A stretch of DNA of 64,000 bases from Flavobacteriaceae bacterium (lineage in GTDB: Bacteria > Bacteroidota > Bacteroidia > Flavobacteriales > Flavobacteriaceae), in NCBI GenBank assembly GCA_030683815.1, contig JAUXPJ010000008.1, forward strand, positions 118,719-182,718, read 5' to 3'. The position numbers and the translations under genes were made by a program. The notes under the pieces were generated by a model, which saw nothing but the letters and a program-made list of their open reading frames with translations, did not search any database and was not told the origin of the DNA. Below, piece after piece: positions 63,004 through 64,000 of this stretch. Each line of letters starts with the position of its first letter. The first letter of the stretch is position 1.

Positions 63004-63363
63004 ATGAACCCAATCAATATTTTAGAAAAATTTAAGTTGTTTAACGACTATTGGACACCCAAAAAAGTGGGAGAACTCAACAGTCAGCAACTGCTGTTAG
63101 CCAAATTAAAGGGAACATTTATTTGGCATACCCATGAACAGGAAGATGAGTTATTTATCATTATCAAAGGTTGTTTGAAGATTGAATTTAGAGATAAGAC
63201 AGTTTCGTTAAACGAAGGTGAAATGGGTATTATTCCAAAAGGAGTCGAACATAAACCAATTGCCAAAAATGAAGTTTGGGTGATGCTTTTTGACCCCTTA
63301 ACGATTAAACATACCGGAAATATTGAAAGTGAATTAACCGTAAAAACCTTTGAAAACATTTAA
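63004..63363 (+). CDS. Cupin domain protein
   Basis: The 119-residue protein starts MNPINILEKFKLFNDYW and forms a single cupin barrel. The first motif is WHTHEQEDELFIIIKG (His, His and Glu metal ligands), and the second is GEMGIIPKGVEHKP with the further histidine. It probably binds a metal, but substrate is unknown. An ATG at 62971 precedes the presumed promoter and was rejected. Confidence 0.88.
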   Translation: MNPINILEKFKLFNDYWTPKKVGELNSQQLLLAKLKGTFIWHTHEQEDELFIIIKGCLKIEFRDKTVSLNEGEMGIIPKGVEHKPIAKNEVWVMLFDPLTIKHTGNIESELTVKTFENI

Positions 63364-63931
63364 GAATGAGTAATAAAACCCGTTGGGTGTAATTAGTTTT
63401 TGATAATGATTTTTCTTGTTCTCGATACATTCCGATCCTTCGGCTTGATTCGACTTCGCTCACCAACCGCCGCTCAGGATTCGGAACACTCGAACAGATG
63501 TTTTTAACAATTCTAACTAACAGATTAATAAAAGATTGTCATTTTTACTTAAAATAAATCAACGTCAGTTCACTATAAAAGTAATACAAAATTGTAGTGA
63601 AAACCCGAAGGTTTTCCAGAAATAGCTGTAAATCAAGCGAAAATGCGTTCCGTTTTATCGGAAAAGAGCATGAAGCGTTGATTTAACAGCGGTTTGAGGA
63701 TGAAATCCTAAAAATTTCATTAAAACCTTCTTGACTTTTTTGGTTCGTTTTTGTGTCAAGACAAAAATGAACAGAATTAAAATTAAATTATCAGTATAAT
63801 ATGAATTGCTGCTTTTTAAAAATTACATCGAACTCAGGTTGAACTCAGGTTGAACTCAGGTTGAACTAAACCTTCGGTAGCACTAACCAAACTTTTAATT
63901 ACCTTACGAATATAATTAAAAATTTATAAGT
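63364..63931. repeat. Repeat-rich intergenic region
   Basis: No gene is convincing here. At about 63421-63497 lies a GC-richer inverted-repeat-like element (TTCCGATCCTTCGGCTT, TTCGACTTCGCTC, GATTCGGAAC) of the kind dispersed in Flavobacterium genomes. At about 63600-63776 lies a second element with AACCCGAAGGTTTTCC and a GTGTCAAGACAAAAATGAAC end. At 63830-63867 an 11-base unit GAACTCAGGTT is repeated three and a half times in tandem. Confidence 0.65.
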
Positions 63932-64000
63932 ATGACTACAAAAAAAAACATCCAGATGCGTTAAGAGAAAACAAATTCTTGCACCAAGCCAAGCGAGAAG
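63932..64000 (+). other. Possible truncated or frameshifted gene start at window edge
   Basis: An ATG at 63932 reads MTTKKNIQMR and stops at 63962-63964. The +1-shifted frame after a run of nine A (63940-63948) is open to the window end and reads KHPDALRENKFLHQAKRE, which looks protein-like. One extra A would join the two. This may be a sequence error, a real frameshift or chance. The rest lies outside the window. Confidence 0.3.

Noticed and set aside
63364..63931. Insertion sequence remnant at the right end
   Set aside because: There are inverted and tandem repeats but no transposase coding sequence or clear terminal repeats with target duplication.

Overview
The window is an AT-rich chromosomal segment of a member of the Bacteroidota, most likely family Flavobacteriaceae and close to Flavobacterium. 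The evidence is the gene order at the left end (rpsE-rpmD-rplO-secY-infA-rpmJ-rpsM-rpsK-rpsD-rpoA-rplQ, then carA, eno, gltA), the weak or absent Shine-Dalgarno sequences, repeated matches to the Bacteroidota -7 promoter element TAnnTTTG, the fused CcsBA cytochrome c synthase, a Sec-type (clade II) nitrous oxide reductase cluster, and lineage-typical families (GIN/DUF2807, 2TM domain, DPP11, CtlX). There is no rRNA, prophage, insertion sequence or CRISPR array. Two tRNA genes are present.

Layout. 1-5.7 kb: end of the spc/alpha ribosomal operon, closed by a strong terminator. 5.8-18.9 kb: housekeeping genes, namely carA, eno, gltA, an arginase-CtlX pair, guaA, a LysM/periplasmic-binding protein, a small TPR-like membrane protein and ccsBA. 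19.2-27.5 kb: tryptophanase, then a nos cluster (fasciclin lipoprotein, cytochrome c lipoprotein, nosZ, a membrane protein, nosL, nosD, nosF, nosY) for respiration of nitrous oxide. 27.5-31.1 kb: a LytS/LytTR-type two-component operon that carries three copies of the 2TM domain. 31.3-34.8 kb: a ParDE-like toxin-antitoxin pair tail-to-tail with a TonB-dependent receptor, then marC. A 3' fragment of marC also lies next to nosY. 35-39.3 kb: udk-ftsB/divIC-methylmalonyl-CoA mutase small and large subunits. 39.4-41 kb: tRNA-Thr, tRNA-Pro, an unusual monothiol thioredoxin-like protein and trxB. 41-45.4 kb: a PadR/PspC/GIN envelope operon. 45.5-54.9 kb: a thioesterase-like protein, a DUF4369 lipoprotein, a DUF819 permease, a DPP11-type dipeptidyl peptidase, an SPFH-DUF4177-DUF1648-hydrolase-ribbon-helix-helix gene string, an S1/P1 nuclease and a CDGSH protein. 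54.9-61.5 kb: a complete trpEGDCFBA operon. 61.5-63.4 kb: a DEAD-box helicase and a cupin. 63.4-64 kb: repeats and perhaps the broken start of another gene.

The most notable structure is upstream of trpE on the minus strand. A 22-codon open frame with three consecutive Trp codons is followed by a perfect GC-rich terminator hairpin with a U tract, and a 7-nt segment of the leader frame is complementary to the centre of that terminator. This is a compact ribosome-mediated trp attenuator in a Bacteroidota genome. Other points worth checking are a probable leaderless guaA mRNA, a structured leader in front of rpsD, a hairpin separating nosZ from its accessory genes, the marC fragment beside the nos cluster, the kinase-2TM fusion, and an inverted pair of about 64-bp dispersed repeats.
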